From an uncultured Clostridia bacterium (GTDB taxonomy: Bacteria; Bacillota; Clostridia; Oscillospirales; CAG-272), in contig CAMJDE010000120.1 in assembly GCA_946404295.1 (NCBI GenBank), forward strand, positions 1 to 6,186: DNA of 6,186 nt. Reading direction: 5' to 3'. Each line of letters starts with the position of its first letter. The stretch's first letter is position 1. This document shows positions 1 through 5,767 of this stretch, in pieces. The notes under the pieces were generated by a model that saw only the letters and a list, made by a program, of their open reading frames with translations, was not told the origin of the DNA and did not search any database. Made by a program: the position numbers and the translations under genes.

Positions 1-279
1 GAGGGGATGACGGCGTTCGACCTGCTCCTGAAAGCCGAGCGCCCCGCCCGGCTTACGATCGATTACCGACGGGTATTCGGCGGCACTTACTACGTCTCGT
101 CGATCAACTCGCTCGCCGAGTTTTCGGCGGGCGGCGAATCGGGCTGGATCGTCCTCGTCAACGGGGTCTTCATCGACCGGAGCGCGTCCGCCGTGACGCT
201 TTCTCCCGGGGATAAGGTCGAATGGCGCTACACCGTCTTCTACGGCGACGTCCTGCCCCCCGAACTGCAAACCGAATGA
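1..279 (+). CDS. DUF4430 domain protein, C-terminal fragment (5' end outside window)
   Basis: The frame is open from the first base (Glu-Gly before the first ATG at 7) and ends at TGA 277-279, so this is most likely the last 92 codons of a longer gene. The ATG at 7 is probably internal, because it has no spaced ribosome binding site and EGMTAFDLLLKA reads like the usual start of this domain. The pattern TAFDLL..., then GGTYYVSSINS, then GWIVLVNGVF and GDKVEWRY matches DUF4430, the domain related to the C-terminal part of transcobalamin and intrinsic factor. In Bacillota it is usually found at the C-terminus of secreted or lipid-anchored proteins, sometimes near cobalamin or ECF transport genes. 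No ligand is proven for the bacterial versions. Any signal peptide would lie upstream and cannot be seen. It ends 18 bp before the alpha-galactosidase start, so the two may be cotranscribed. The domain call is fairly sure; the function is unknown. Confidence -1.
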   Translation, partial: EGMTAFDLLLKAERPARLTIDYRRVFGGTYYVSSINSLAEFSAGGESGWIVLVNGVFIDRSASAVTLSPGDKVEWRYTVFYGDVLPPELQTE

Positions 280-284
280 AACCG

Positions 285-290
285 AAAGGA
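285..290 (+). promoter_or_regulatory. Ribosome binding site of the alpha-galactosidase gene
   Basis: AAAGGA lies 7 nt before the ATG at 298 and sits in the 18-bp gap after the DUF4430 stop codon. It fixes the start of the GH36 gene, whose first residues (MIRFDEKNATFTLEG) agree with the usual N-terminus of the family. Confidence -1.
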
Positions 291-297
291 ACCGACT

Positions 298-2457
298 ATG
301 ATCCGTTTTGACGAAAAGAACGCGACCTTCACCCTCGAGGGAAAGGGCTTTTCCTACGTGATGGGCGTCGTGGACGGCGTACTCGAGCACCGGTATTTCG
401 GCGCGCCGATCCACGCGGACGACGATCTTTCGCTCTTCCGGGGCGAGGCGGCGACCTCGTTTGAAGCGCGCGTGCCGGGAAAGAAAAGTCAGAACCAGAT
501 CCTCCTCGAAGCCCCCGCCTACGGGAGAGGGGACTATCGCGAACCGATGTTTCTTCTGCGGGGCGAGGAGGGCGAAACGACGCTCGATCTGACCTACGCG
601 GGCTATCGGATCATCCGGGATCACAAACTCGACGGGCTGCCGACCTCGTTCGGGGGCGAGACGCTCTGCGTGACGCTCTCCGACTCGGTGCGCGGCGTCT
701 CGGTCGAACTCTTCTACACCGTCTTCGACGATTGCCCCGCCGTCGCTCGTTCGGCGCGGATCACCAATACCGGGGCGGGGAAGATTACGCTTCTGCGCGC
801 CTATTCCGCCGCCCTCGACCTGCCCGACAACGGGTATGAACTGATCACGCTCCACGGCGCGTGGGCGCGGGAGCGCGAACCCGAACGCACCCCCGTCCCG
901 CACGGCGTGCTGTCGGTCGATTCCAAACGCGTCAGCAGTTCGGCGCCGCTCAATCCCTTCGCCGCGCTCGTCACCCGGACGACCTGCGAGGAGGCGGGGG
1001 ACGCCTACGGCGTCGCGCTGGTCTACTCCTCGTCTTGGAAGATCGCCTGCGAGGGGGCGCAGAACGGCACGACCCGGCTGACGGGCGGGATCAACGATTT
1101 CGCCTTCCGCAAGACGCTTGCCCCCGGCGAGCGATTCGATACGCCCGAGGCGGTCTTCGTCTATTCCGACGAGGGGCTGGGCGGGCTCTCGCGCGCCTTC
1201 CACGACTACGCCCGCGGGCATATCGTCAACCCCGCGTTCGTCCGTCGCCCCCGCCCGATCGTCGTCAACAACTGGGAGGCGACCTACTTCGATTTCGACT
1301 ACGAGCGGCTCTACCCGATCATCGACGCCGCAGAGGGGACGGGCATCGACACCTTCGTCCTCGACGACGGCTGGTTCGGGCGCCGCGATAACGACTCCGC
1401 CGGGCTCGGCGACTGGAGCGTCAATCTCCAAAAACTCCCCGAGGGACTCGCTCCGCTGATCGACCGCTGCCACGCGCGCGGGCTGAAGTTCGGGCTCTGG
1501 TTCGAGCCCGAGATGGTCAACCCCGATTCCGACCTCTACCGCGCCCACCCCGACTGGGCGATCTCCTGTCCCGGCTACGAACCGCTGCTCTCGCGGCGGC
1601 AGCTCGTGCTCGATATCACCCGCCCCGAGGTGCGCGACCATATCGTCGCGGCGGTCAACCGCGTACTTTCCGAGAACGCGATCGACTACGTGAAATGGGA
1701 CAGCAACCGCAACGTCGGCGAACTGTTTTCATCCGCTTCCGACGCGTGTGACCGCGAGTGCTTCGCGCATCGGTACGCGCTCGGGCTCTACGATCTCTTC
1801 GACCGTATCGTGCTCGCCAATCCGAACGTCTTTTTCGAGGGATGCTCGGGCGGCGGCTCGCGCTTCGATTTCGGGATGCTCTACTATTTCCCGCAGATCT
1901 GGACGTCGGACGACACCGACGCCGGGATGCGCTGCCGGATCCAGTACGGGACTTCGCTCCTCTACCCCCTGTCGGCGATGTCCTGCCACGTCTCGGTCTG
2001 CCCGAACCACCAGAACGGGCGCACCACCCCCTTCGCCACCCGCTGCGCCGTCGCGCATCTCGGGGCGACCGGGTACGAACTCGACCTCTCGCGCCTCCCC
2101 GAGGAGGAGCGGGCGGCGATCAAAGAGCAGAACGAACTCTTCCGCCGCGACGAGGATCTGATCCTTTCGGGCGACCTGTACCGCGTCGCCGACCCGTTTG
2201 CGGGCAAGGCGTTCGGGTTCCTCGTCGTCGCGAAGGACAAGTCGAAGGCAGCCTTCACGCTCGTCCGGCTCTTCGGCGAGACCAACGCCGAACGGCTGAT
2301 CCCGCGCCTGCCGGGGCTGGATCCCGACGCCGCCTACCGCGTCGAGGAGACCGGGGAGATCCTCCACGGCGACACGCTCGCGCGGACGGGGCTCCCGAAC
2401 GAGTTTACGAAATGGGGCGACTTCACCGCCGCCGTTTATCACCTCACGCGTCTTTGA
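298..2457 (+). CDS. Alpha-galactosidase, glycoside hydrolase family 36
   Basis: This 719-aa retaining enzyme releases terminal alpha-1,6-galactose from melibiose, raffinose and related oligosaccharides. It has no signal peptide, so it should act in the cytoplasm on imported sugars. An N-terminal beta-sandwich (about 1-315, with YFG and GRGDYREP motifs) is followed by the TIM barrel (about 320-635) and a C-terminal beta domain. Active-site motifs are all present: NNWEATYFDF with W326, LDDGWFG with D356/D357, GLWFEPEMVN with W401, R433, KWDSNRN with nucleophile D468, EGCSGGGSRFD with C516, and WTSDDTDA with acid/base D538. The 70-residue gap between the two catalytic aspartates, and a constant offset of 10 for these residues from Geobacillus AgaA as I recall its numbering, place it in the tetrameric bacterial subgroup (AgaA/MelA type). 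Length is normal (about 720-740). No sugar transporter or regulator is visible next to it. Confidence -1.
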   Translation: MIRFDEKNATFTLEGKGFSYVMGVVDGVLEHRYFGAPIHADDDLSLFRGEAATSFEARVPGKKSQNQILLEAPAYGRGDYREPMFLLRGEEGETTLDLTYAGYRIIRDHKLDGLPTSFGGETLCVTLSDSVRGVSVELFYTVFDDCPAVARSARITNTGAGKITLLRAYSAALDLPDNGYELITLHGAWAREREPERTPVPHGVLSVDSKRVSSSAPLNPFAALVTRTTCEEAGDAYGVALVYSSSWKIACEGAQNGTTRLTGGINDFAFRKTLAPGERFDTPEAVFVYSDEGLGGLSRAFHDYARGHIVNPAFVRRPRPIVVNNWEATYFDFDYERLYPIIDAAEGTGIDTFVLDDGWFGRRDNDSAGLGDWSVNLQKLPEGLAPLIDRCHARGLKFGLWFEPEMVNPDSDLYRAHPDWAISCPGYEPLLSRRQLVLDITRPEVRDHIVAAVNRVLSENAIDYVKWDSNRNVGELFSSASDACDRECFAHRYALGLYDLFDRIVLANPNVFFEGCSGGGSRFDFGMLYYFPQIWTSDDTDAGMRCRIQYGTSLLYPLSAMSCHVSVCPNHQNGRTTPFATRCAVAHLGATGYELDLSRLPEEERAAIKEQNELFRRDEDLILSGDLYRVADPFAGKAFGFLVVAKDKSKAAFTLVRLFGETNAERLIPRLPGLDPDAAYRVEETGEILHGDTLARTGLPNEFTKWGDFTAAVYHLTRL

Positions 2458-2494
2458 TCCCCCGCCGTTTTTAAGACCGCAGAAAATATCACGA

Positions 2495-2509
2495 CCGGGG
2501 AACCCCCGG
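2495..2509 (+). other. Short GC-rich hairpin in the 69-bp intergenic gap
   Basis: CCGGGG (2495-2500) and CCCCGG (2504-2509) can form a perfect 6-bp stem with a 3-nt loop (AAC), 5 nt before the ribosome binding site of the next gene. No T-run follows, so it is not an intrinsic terminator. It might modulate translation or mRNA stability, or be chance in GC-rich DNA. The rest of the gap (2458-2494) holds an AT-rich patch at about 2467-2490, unlike its surroundings, but I could not place a well-spaced -35/-10 pair in it. Confidence -1.
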
Positions 2510-2513
2510 GAAA

Positions 2514-2520
2514 GAGAGGA
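2514..2520 (+). promoter_or_regulatory. Ribosome binding site of the ThyX-like gene
   Basis: GAGAGGA stands 6 nt before the ATG at 2527, with an A-rich spacer. It favours this start over the in-frame Met codon at residue 10 (nt 2554), which lacks such a site. Confidence -1.
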
Positions 2521-2526
2521 CAAAAA

Positions 2527-3159
2527 ATGCTGAAAGTCGAAAGAATCTCGGTTATGAACTTCGAGAACGCCATCCGCGGCGCGCGCAACCCCCTGAACAG
2601 TTGGGACCGCTACGACAGCCGGGTCGAACCCGACGGGACCTTCGTTCTCGGGCCGAACGACCTTTCGCTCGCCCGTCGGCTCGCGAAGGCGGGCTCCGAC
2701 CACCGCAAGTTCCTCCGTCAGGTTCTCGTCTCGATGGATATCACGGGTCCCCTCTATTGGTGGAAGGAGTTTGACACCTATAAGGTCGGCACCGTCGCCA
2801 ACTCGACCAGCACGATGCACAAGATCCACGCCAAGCCCTTCGGGCGCGAGGACTTCTCCTGCGACGGAATGAGCGACGCGGGGCTCGCCGTGCTGGATCA
2901 GATCATTTCGTATCTTGAGGCGGCGCGGCTGCGCTTCGTCGAGACGAAGGACCGGCAGGATTGGCTCGATATGATCCAACTGCTCCCCGAGAGTTACAAC
3001 CAGCTCCGCACGGTCACCCTCAACTACGAGGTGCTGATCAATATGTACTACGCCCGGCGCTCGCACAAACTGACCGAGTGGCATACGCTCTGCGACGCGA
3101 TCAAGTCGCTCCCCTACGCCTCCGAACTGATCCTCGTGCGCGAGGAGAACGCCGACTGA
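2527..3159 (+). CDS. ThyX-fold protein lacking the canonical thymidylate synthase signature
   Basis: This 210-aa protein has no signal peptide or membrane segment. Set by eye against remembered ThyX sequences, residues 58-98 align without gaps: H59 falls on the His of the HESVLEH region, and N92 and S95 fall on the conserved Asn and Ser of RHRxxSxNxxSxRY. The RHR triplet is Y85-K86-V87 here and the final RY is M97-H98. The C-terminal part (LPESYNQL at 153-160, then NYEVLINMYYARR at 166-178 and HKLTEW at 180-185) parallels the ThyX stretch with N-R-S-L, L-R and H-A-Q-x-E. The family reading is therefore a divergent ThyX relative that probably does not make dTMP by the known mechanism. I recall similar proteins with a PLYWWKEFDTYKVGTVAN-like block, usually labelled hypothetical, in gut Clostridia and their phages. 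The role is unknown. It lies 69 bp after the alpha-galactosidase and 49 bp before nadE, and base use resembles its neighbours. Confidence -1.
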   Translation: MLKVERISVMNFENAIRGARNPLNSWDRYDSRVEPDGTFVLGPNDLSLARRLAKAGSDHRKFLRQVLVSMDITGPLYWWKEFDTYKVGTVANSTSTMHKIHAKPFGREDFSCDGMSDAGLAVLDQIISYLEAARLRFVETKDRQDWLDMIQLLPESYNQLRTVTLNYEVLINMYYARRSHKLTEWHTLCDAIKSLPYASELILVREENAD

Positions 3160-3192
3160 AAAGCCGACCGTCCCCGACGCACGACCCCGAAC

Positions 3193-3199
3193 GAAAGGA
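3193..3199 (+). promoter_or_regulatory. Ribosome binding site of nadE
   Basis: GAAAGGA ends 9 nt before the ATG at 3209. Another ATG at 3199 overlaps this site and is in a different frame, so it is not used. The 49-bp gap before nadE shows no terminator. Confidence -1.
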
Positions 3200-3208
3200 T
3201 GCACCCAA

Positions 3209-5122
3209 ATGAAAGACGGCTTTCTGATCGTCGGCGCGCTGAACCCGAAGGCGCGCGTCTGTGATCCCGACGCGAACGCGAAAGAACTCGTCTCGCTTGC
3301 CCATACGGCGGCGGAGGCGGGGGTTTCGGTGCTCGCGACCCCGGAACTCGCCCTGACGACTGCGACGGCGGGCGACCTCTACCGCTCGTCCTGCCTCGAT
3401 TCCGCTGTCGAGGGGGCGCTCCGCGCCTATCTCGACGGGACGGCGGATCTCGATCTGCTCTCCTTCGTCGGACTCCCCGTCGTCCTCGCGGGAAAACTCT
3501 ATAACGCCGCCGCCGTCGCCTTCCGCGGACGGCTGCTCGGACTCGTGCCGAAGAGCGCGGCGGGCGGGGTCTTTTCCCCCGCGCCCGACGAGAACCGGGT
3601 CGTCTCCTACGCCGGAGAGACCTGCCTTTTCGGCACGCGTCAACTCTTTACCTGCGTCGGCTCGCCGCGCCTGACGGTCGCCTGCGAGATCGGGGACGAC
3701 CTGGCTCTCCCCGTGCCGCCGTCGACGGGACACGCCGCCGCCGGAGCGACCCTGATCGTAAATCTCGCGGCGGATCCCGAAACGGTCGGTCGGGCGGATC
3801 TTCGCCGGAACCTCGTCGCGCTCCACTCTCTGCGCGCCGCGTGCGCCTACGTTTACGCCGGGGCGGGAGAGGGTGAGAGCGGCACCGACCTCGTTTTCTC
3901 GGGTCACGGTCTTGTCGCCTCGACGGGGAAGATCCTCGCCGAAAACGAGCCTTTCTCCGACGCGCCGCTCCTTTGTGCGACCGTCGACCTCGACCGGGTC
4001 CTCTCCGAACGGCTCTCCACTCCGGCGGCGCCGATTTCGGGGATCTACGACAAGGTGGCGTTTGATCTCCACGAGGTCGCGATCCCGACCCCCATCGTCC
4101 CCCGTCTGCCCTTCGTCCCCTCCGACCCCGCCGAACTGAAACGCCGCTGCGACCTGATCCTCTCGATCCAGTCGCGGGCGCTTGCCGGGCGCATGGAGCG
4201 GGCGTATGCGAAACGCGCCGTGATCGGCGTGTCGGGCGGGCTGGATTCGACCCTCGCGCTGCTCGTATCGGTCTTTGCCGTCGATCGGCTGGGGCTTCCG
4301 CGTACGGCGGTGCACGCCGTCACGATGCCGGGCTTCGGCACCACGACCCGCACGCGCGGCAACGCCGAAAAACTCGCCGAGGCGCTCGGCGCGACCTTCT
4401 CCGAGATCTCGATCAAGGGGGCGGTCGAACGCCACTTTGCCGATATCGGACACGATCCGAAGAACACGAACGCCGTCTACGAGAACGCCCAGGCGCGCGA
4501 GCGCACGCAGGTCCTGATGGATCTGGCGAACGGGGAAGAGGGGCTGGTCGTCGGGACGGGCGACCTCTCGGAACTCTCGCTCGGATGGGCGACCTATAAC
4601 GGCGACCATATGTCGATGTACGGGGTCAACGCCGGCGTGCCGAAAACGCTGATGCGCCACCTCGTCGCCGCCGTCGCCGCCGAGTACGAAAAGAAGGGCG
4701 AAACGAAGGCCGCCGCCGTTCTGCGCGACGTTCTCGCCACTCCGGTCAGCCCCGAACTCCTCCCGCCCGAAAACGGCGAGATCGCGCAAAAGACCGAGGG
4801 GATCGTCGGTCCCTACGAACTGCACGACTTCTTCCTCTGGTACGCGGTGCGGTACGGCTTCGCGCCGGGCAAGATCCTGCGGCTCGCCGCCGCCGCCTTC
4901 GCCCCCGACTACGGGCTCGACGTGATCTACGGGTGGGAAAAGATCTTTTTCCGCCGCTTCTTCGCCCAGCAGTTCAAGCGGTCGTGCGCGGCGGACGGAC
5001 CGAAGATCGGTTCGCTCTCGCTCTCTCCGCGCGGCGGCTTTTCAATGCCGAGCGACGCGGGAAGCGAGGCGTGGATCCGTGACCTCGACGCGCGCTACGC
5101 CGAACTCGGGGGGCGCAAATGA
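3209..5122 (+). CDS. nadE: NAD+ synthetase, two-domain glutamine-dependent type, with divergent glutaminase site
   Basis: NadE makes NAD+ from nicotinic acid adenine dinucleotide, ATP and a nitrogen donor, the last step of NAD synthesis in the cytoplasm. The 637-aa length is normal for the two-domain form. Residues about 5-280 are a nitrilase-like glutaminase domain. Residues about 310-610 are the ATP-pyrophosphatase synthetase domain, with the P-loop SGGLDST (342-348), the RERTQ motif, GTGDLSE (449-455) and YNGDHMSMYGVN (463-474), all intact. In the glutaminase half, E46 (PEL) and K115 (VPK) of the Glu-Lys-Cys triad are kept. However, the motif usually read as VEICEDLW is VACEIGDDLA, so the nucleophile position is G162 and the only nearby Cys (C159) is three residues early. 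The usual GY after PELxLT is T51-A52. Downstream glutaminase motifs (RADLRRNLV, YVYAGAGEGES) remain. I infer an enzyme using free ammonia. The stop overlaps the pth start by 4 nt. Confidence -1.
   Translation: MKDGFLIVGALNPKARVCDPDANAKELVSLAHTAAEAGVSVLATPELALTTATAGDLYRSSCLDSAVEGALRAYLDGTADLDLLSFVGLPVVLAGKLYNAAAVAFRGRLLGLVPKSAAGGVFSPAPDENRVVSYAGETCLFGTRQLFTCVGSPRLTVACEIGDDLALPVPPSTGHAAAGATLIVNLAADPETVGRADLRRNLVALHSLRAACAYVYAGAGEGESGTDLVFSGHGLVASTGKILAENEPFSDAPLLCATVDLDRVLSERLSTPAAPISGIYDKVAFDLHEVAIPTPIVPRLPFVPSDPAELKRRCDLILSIQSRALAGRMERAYAKRAVIGVSGGLDSTLALLVSVFAVDRLGLPRTAVHAVTMPGFGTTTRTRGNAEKLAEALGATFSEISIKGAVERHFADIGHDPKNTNAVYENAQARERTQVLMDLANGEEGLVVGTGDLSELSLGWATYNGDHMSMYGVNAGVPKTLMRHLVAAVAAEYEKKGETKAAAVLRDVLATPVSPELLPPENGEIAQKTEGIVGPYELHDFFLWYAVRYGFAPGKILRLAAAAFAPDYGLDVIYGWEKIFFRRFFAQQFKRSCAADGPKIGSLSLSPRGGFSMPSDAGSEAWIRDLDARYAELGGRK
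5119..5122 (+). promoter_or_regulatory. ATGA stop-start overlap coupling nadE and pth
   Basis: The pth ATG (5119-5121) overlaps the nadE TGA (5120-5122). A G-run at 5108-5113 is the only candidate ribosome binding site. The arrangement suggests translational coupling and a shared mRNA for NAD synthesis and peptidyl-tRNA recycling. Confidence -1.
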
Positions 5123-5751
5123 CCGATCTGAACGAACTGTTTAAAAAGATCTTCTCGGGCAAAAAAGAAGCGCCCCTGCCGCCCGTCGAATGGCTGGTCG
5201 TCGGGCTCGGAAACCCGGGCGACAAGTATCGCGGAACGCGGCACAACGCCGGATTTATCGCGATCGACCTGATCGCCGAAAAGGCGGGGGTCAAGCTCGA
5301 CCGCGCCGCCTGTCGGGGGCTCTCCGGGCGGGGTTCGCTCGGCGGACACGGCGTCCTGTTCCTCAAACCCGAGACCTTTATGAACCTCTCTGGCGAGTCG
5401 GTGCGCGAGGCGGCGGCGTTCTACAAGATCCCCCCCGAACGCGTCCTCGTCCTCTGCGACGATATCTCGTTTGAACCCGGTCGCGTCCGCATCCGCCGGA
5501 GCGGTTCGCACGGCGGGCACAACGGGTTGAAGAATATCACCGAACTGCTCGGAAGCGAGGCGTTTCCGAGGATCCGGATCGGCGTGGGGCAAAAACCCCA
5601 CCCCGAATACGACCTCGTCGACTGGGTGCTCGGCAAACTGCCCGAAGAGGATCTGAAGAAGATCACCGCCCGCGCCGCCGACTTTTTCGACGCCGCGACC
5701 CTGATCGTGTCGGGTGAGATCGACCAAGCGATGAACCGCTATTCCCATTAA
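5119..5751 (+). CDS. pth: Peptidyl-tRNA hydrolase
   Basis: Pth cleaves the ester bond of peptidyl-tRNAs that drop off the ribosome, releasing tRNA for reuse. The motifs are complete: VGLGNPG with N32, TRHNAGF with catalytic H42, KPETFMNLSG with N89, CDDISFEPGR with D114, and GSHGGHNGLK with N135. These correspond to N10, H20, N68, D93 and N114 of the E. coli enzyme at a constant offset of about 21-22. The protein is 210 aa, longer than the usual 185-195, because of an N-terminal extension (about residues 1-22) made of a short basic amphipathic stretch (LNELFKKIF, then GKK) and a Pro-rich linker (PLPP). No Met follows that would give a standard-length start before VGLGNPG, so the extension is probably real. 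Its start overlaps the nadE stop, and mfd follows 16 bp downstream, the classic pth-mfd order of Bacillota. Confidence -1.
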   Translation: MTDLNELFKKIFSGKKEAPLPPVEWLVVGLGNPGDKYRGTRHNAGFIAIDLIAEKAGVKLDRAACRGLSGRGSLGGHGVLFLKPETFMNLSGESVREAAAFYKIPPERVLVLCDDISFEPGRVRIRRSGSHGGHNGLKNITELLGSEAFPRIRIGVGQKPHPEYDLVDWVLGKLPEEDLKKITARAADFFDAATLIVSGEIDQAMNRYSH

Positions 5752-5755
5752 GATA

Positions 5756-5761
5756 TAAGGA
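5756..5761 (+). promoter_or_regulatory. Ribosome binding site of mfd
   Basis: TAAGGA lies 6 nt before the ATG at 5768 in the 16-bp gap after pth. It supports this start for the truncated last gene. Confidence -1.
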
Positions 5762-5767
5762 CGACCC

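Noticed and set aside
7..9. ATG at 7 as the start of a 90-aa protein
   Set aside because: The frame stays open upstream to the window edge, the purines before it are too close to act as a spaced ribosome binding site, and the domain normally has sequence before this point.
861..1459. Overlapping + strand open frames inside the GH36 gene
   Set aside because: They are Arg/Pro/Ser-rich shadow frames within an intact, well-conserved enzyme gene.
2448..2480. Possible intrinsic terminator after the alpha-galactosidase
   Set aside because: The only pairing (about GTCTT with AAGAC) is short with an 18-nt loop, and the T-run at 2468-2472 falls inside the loop rather than after a stem.
3199..3201. 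ATG at 3199 as an alternative start near nadE
   Set aside because: It overlaps the ribosome binding site and reads out of frame with NadE; that frame gives no recognisable protein.
1729..3204. Long antisense open frame (491 codons) on the - strand
   Set aside because: It lies opposite the GH36 and ThyX-like genes, spans the gap between them, has no family motifs and is Arg/Gly/Val-rich low-complexity protein, as expected for the antisense of GC-rich coding DNA.
3101..4825. Long antisense open frame (574 codons) on the - strand
   Set aside because: It lies opposite nadE, whose protein carries clear conserved motifs. The antisense product is Arg/Gly/Asp-rich with no recognisable domain.
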